DNA from: Taeniopygia guttata
Taxonomy: Eukaryota; Chordata; Aves; Passeriformes; Estrildidae
DNA length: 64,000 nucleotides
Reading direction: 5' to 3'
Assembly: GCF_048771995.1 (NCBI RefSeq)
Contig: NC_133063.1
Location: 9,960,001 to 10,024,000, forward strand
In this document: positions 61,518 to 64,000 of the stretch, in pieces
How positions within the stretch are numbered: the first letter of the stretch is position 1
Layout: each line of letters opens with the position of its first letter
The notes under the pieces: generated by a model
The model's input: the letters and a program-made list of their open reading frames with translations, nothing else
Database searches by the model: none
What the model was told of the DNA's origin: nothing
Position numbers and translations under genes: made by a program

Positions 61518-64000
61518 CCTGCCACCACCAGTGCTGCAGAGAGGGAGCAGGAAACTGCCACTGCAGGCCCACAGCTGCTCCAGGCAGCACCAGCAGCGCC
61601 CATCTACCATCAGAATCATTCTTTAAGCCCTCACCATCTTCTCCTTGTTCCGGGGGCCCCATGTGACACTTCACCTTTGTCAGTTATGGCATTATCTCTT
61701 TTGTACAATTTTATTTTTATTGTTGTATAGTGCTGCTTTTTTTTTTTTTTCCCTTACTACATTGCAACATTTCTAACATTTCTGGCCTCTCATAGATTGG
61801 TTTTTCCGTTGTCCCCCTGCATTGTTGTGGAGTAGGGGAGAGAGGAGAGGCGTTACAAGGACTATCTCAGGCTGAGGACATAGAAAGAAGGGAAGGTCTT
61901 AGAAAGAAAAAGAAACCCTCATGCTGCCTCTTTTGGAAGCAATAAAAGTGCAGGTTTCTTAATATCCAGCCACAAGTCTTTGGAGTCTGGAGAGCCAAGA
62001 AGCACCGGAGCCCAGAAACCTTGTTGTGAGAGGCTAGAGATTGCTGGCTCCAAACATTTCAGGTGCTTATGTGGGGAAAGGGGCAGATCAAGCCTCGCTG
62101 TGGAGAGGTGATGCTTTGCTCTGTACACCCCACACTCCCAGGCCTGTATCCCAGCCCAGCAGTGCCCGCTGATCCCTGGCACAGCGGAGGCAATGCCCCA
62201 CCCCTGTGTCTGGAACCCCTAACCCAGCTCCTAAATGGCCACGTGAGTGGCAGCCCCATGTGGGGGAAGGCCCCAGGAAAGCCGAAGGGATTTTAACTCA
62301 GGCTATGTGGCAACCACATGTCTTTGCCCTACCTCCTCTTAGAATTCTATTAGCTGAACACCATTGGAACCAGGAATGGCAGATGTGTTGGTTCTTTTCT
62401 ATATATTTTCTCTCATTCTCTCTTCCTCTTTGTTCTTCCAATTTCATTCTAGCAGATTTTTCAGTAACTTAAAATCTAACAGGCTTGGAATTTGTTAAGT
62501 TGAATACGCTAAGTTAATGCTTGATGGAATGCTTTATGTTGATTGATTCCTGCTCTAAATGTTTTGCCAAAGTTCTCTGATTTTCACAAGTTGCCAGGGA
62601 AGATTTTTGTGTTGTTCCGACCTCTTTTGAGAACATCTTGTCAGTAATTCTCCTGCTTTTCTACATCAGAGTTCGTGAACAAGTTGAAGTCCTTTTAAAG
62701 TGTCTCACTGAGCAACGTTTTAGGGGCCTTACATTTTAACTGGCACAATGAGCAGGGTATTCTTGAGGTGACATGGGCATTTGATCCAGCAGTAACTGCT
62801 CATGACATAATAAAGGAGAAATAAATTTTCAGTCAAGGCTGCTATCTTCTGGCAGAAAAGTAATAGACTCCCATGCAGAAAATGATGTCAACTGCTCTCT
62901 ACTGACAGACCTGCTAAAAGCTTCTATAGAAAGCTTGTCCAGCCCTGAAGAGAGACGGAGACTGAGAAAAACTAGCACTATCCACAGTTACTGGTGGAGA
63001 AAAGATGAATTTTGGTAGAAGAAACTTTGAAAATCCCAGTACAGGACCATGCCCAGTATCCATATGCATGGAGGTTTGACTCAGAGAGCTCTGTGTTGCC
63101 AAGCAGCTAGAAAAGGAGCTGAATCAGTTGCCAATCGCCTTGGAGCCTGAAATAATAGCCAGCCTCAGGGCAGAGCAGGAATTGAATGCTGGGATGAAGC
63201 CAGCCCCAGAACCTGAGAAGCCAGTTAAACACGCTGGTTCAAAGCCAAAGAGCTGCAGAGCTGCAGCTGAGCAGTGCTGGGGAAGGCCTGGAACCAGCGT
63301 GTTCTAGAAAGTTCCAGAAACCATCTGGCCAATCAACGGCTGTTGATCTGCATGGCCACTCCCAGTCAGTCCCAGAGTCCTTTACTCTCTATGATAAACT
63401 CACCAGAAGTTCCCTGGGTGTCATCCATTGTGGTTTTTCTTCTCCCGAGGCTTCCTGTTGCTCATTGATTGTCTGATGTGTGGCCACTTCATGGCCCATC
63501 CCCTCCAGGACAAGCTCCCACAACTCCCCCTTTTTGGATTTATTGAAAATGAAAGGTATAACAATCATAGTCAAAATAATAACCTTGTCTTAACTAAAAA
63601 CAACACAATACTTCATAGACTTGAACTAAACTTGAGAACTAAAATAAACAGGTGAGTTCATACTGCAGAGAATAACTAAACAAGAAGTAAATGCAATTTT
63701 CATTTCCCCTCACTTCTAAGGGCCCGAGTCCCAGGCATCTCTCTGCCAATTCATTCCCCCTCACTTACCCATAGATCAAAAGAGAAGAGAAAATCAAAAG
63801 GACTGGCGATGGCACCTGCCCCCGGTGCCCTTCCCCAAACACAAAAGCCAAAAGAAAAGGCTTTAGGGGGGACCAGCCTGTGAGGACCTTATGGTGTGGC
63901 CAGGCACGGGTCTCCTGTGGGGCACCAGAGTCGCTCCTCCGGCTGTCCGGAGGGTGCCGACTCTCCTGCCTAAATAATTAAAAGAACTGGGGTGACTGGC
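61518..64000. repeat. Repeat-rich flank, second copy (matches 4016-6497)
   Basis: Follows 4016-6497 closely, with scattered substitutions and few-base indels (the poly-T run, for example), and leaves the window before the LTR-like end. No gene is supported. It shows that A and D share one outer flank while B and C share another. Confidence 0.6.

Overview
The window looks like a songbird (passerine) chromosome. It holds genes with GT-AG introns on the minus strand, CR1 LINE remnants, a class II (ERVK-like) retroviral fossil, and a tandem family of p21-activated-kinase-like (PAK3-like) genes, a family known from published work to be expanded in the zebra finch. No tRNA, rRNA, CRISPR or bacterial features are visible. 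All host genes read on the minus strand, so their 5' ends lie at the higher coordinates.

Layout. (1) 1-4,015: the 5' half of a compact PAK3-like gene (copy A); its kinase exons lie off the left edge. (2) 4,016-7,022: a repeat-rich flank ending in an LTR-like piece. (3) 7,240-8,586: a decayed remnant of the coiled-coil segment. (4) 8,587-25,409: a long diverged gene with the same promoter and first two exons as the compact genes, then eight coiled-coil exons resembling rootletin/CEP250, then a full set of PAK-like kinase exons. Every splice phase matches, giving a predicted 709-residue coiled-coil-kinase fusion. An in-phase alternative last exon would instead give a coiled-coil-only protein. 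(5) 25,899-28,084: a truncated ERVK-like fossil. (6) 28,085-30,197: a nearly identical orphan copy of the 3' coiled-coil exons. (7) 31,168 to about 61,517: three head-to-tail 10.5-kb units (copies B, C, D), each with one 13-exon compact PAK3-like gene and an upstream segment; B and C end in an LTR-like element. (8) 61,518-64,000: the same flank as after copy A.

The compact genes B and C each predict about 466 residues: a short hydrophobic N-terminus, two sister 41-codon exons derived from the acidic/PRPE region of PAK, a Ser/Ala-rich linker, and a kinase domain with all catalytic residues. I see no Cdc42/Rac-binding (CRIB) exon. Copy D has a one-base loss in the catalytic-loop exon and is probably a pseudogene. 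The likeliest history is that a gene of the 8.6-25.4 kb type (coiled coil plus kinase under a ciliary-type RFX promoter) and the compact genes descend from one ancestor, and that the compact form then amplified in tandem very recently.

Exon boundaries were placed by eye from splice signals, reading phase and homology between copies. No alignment or database search was run.
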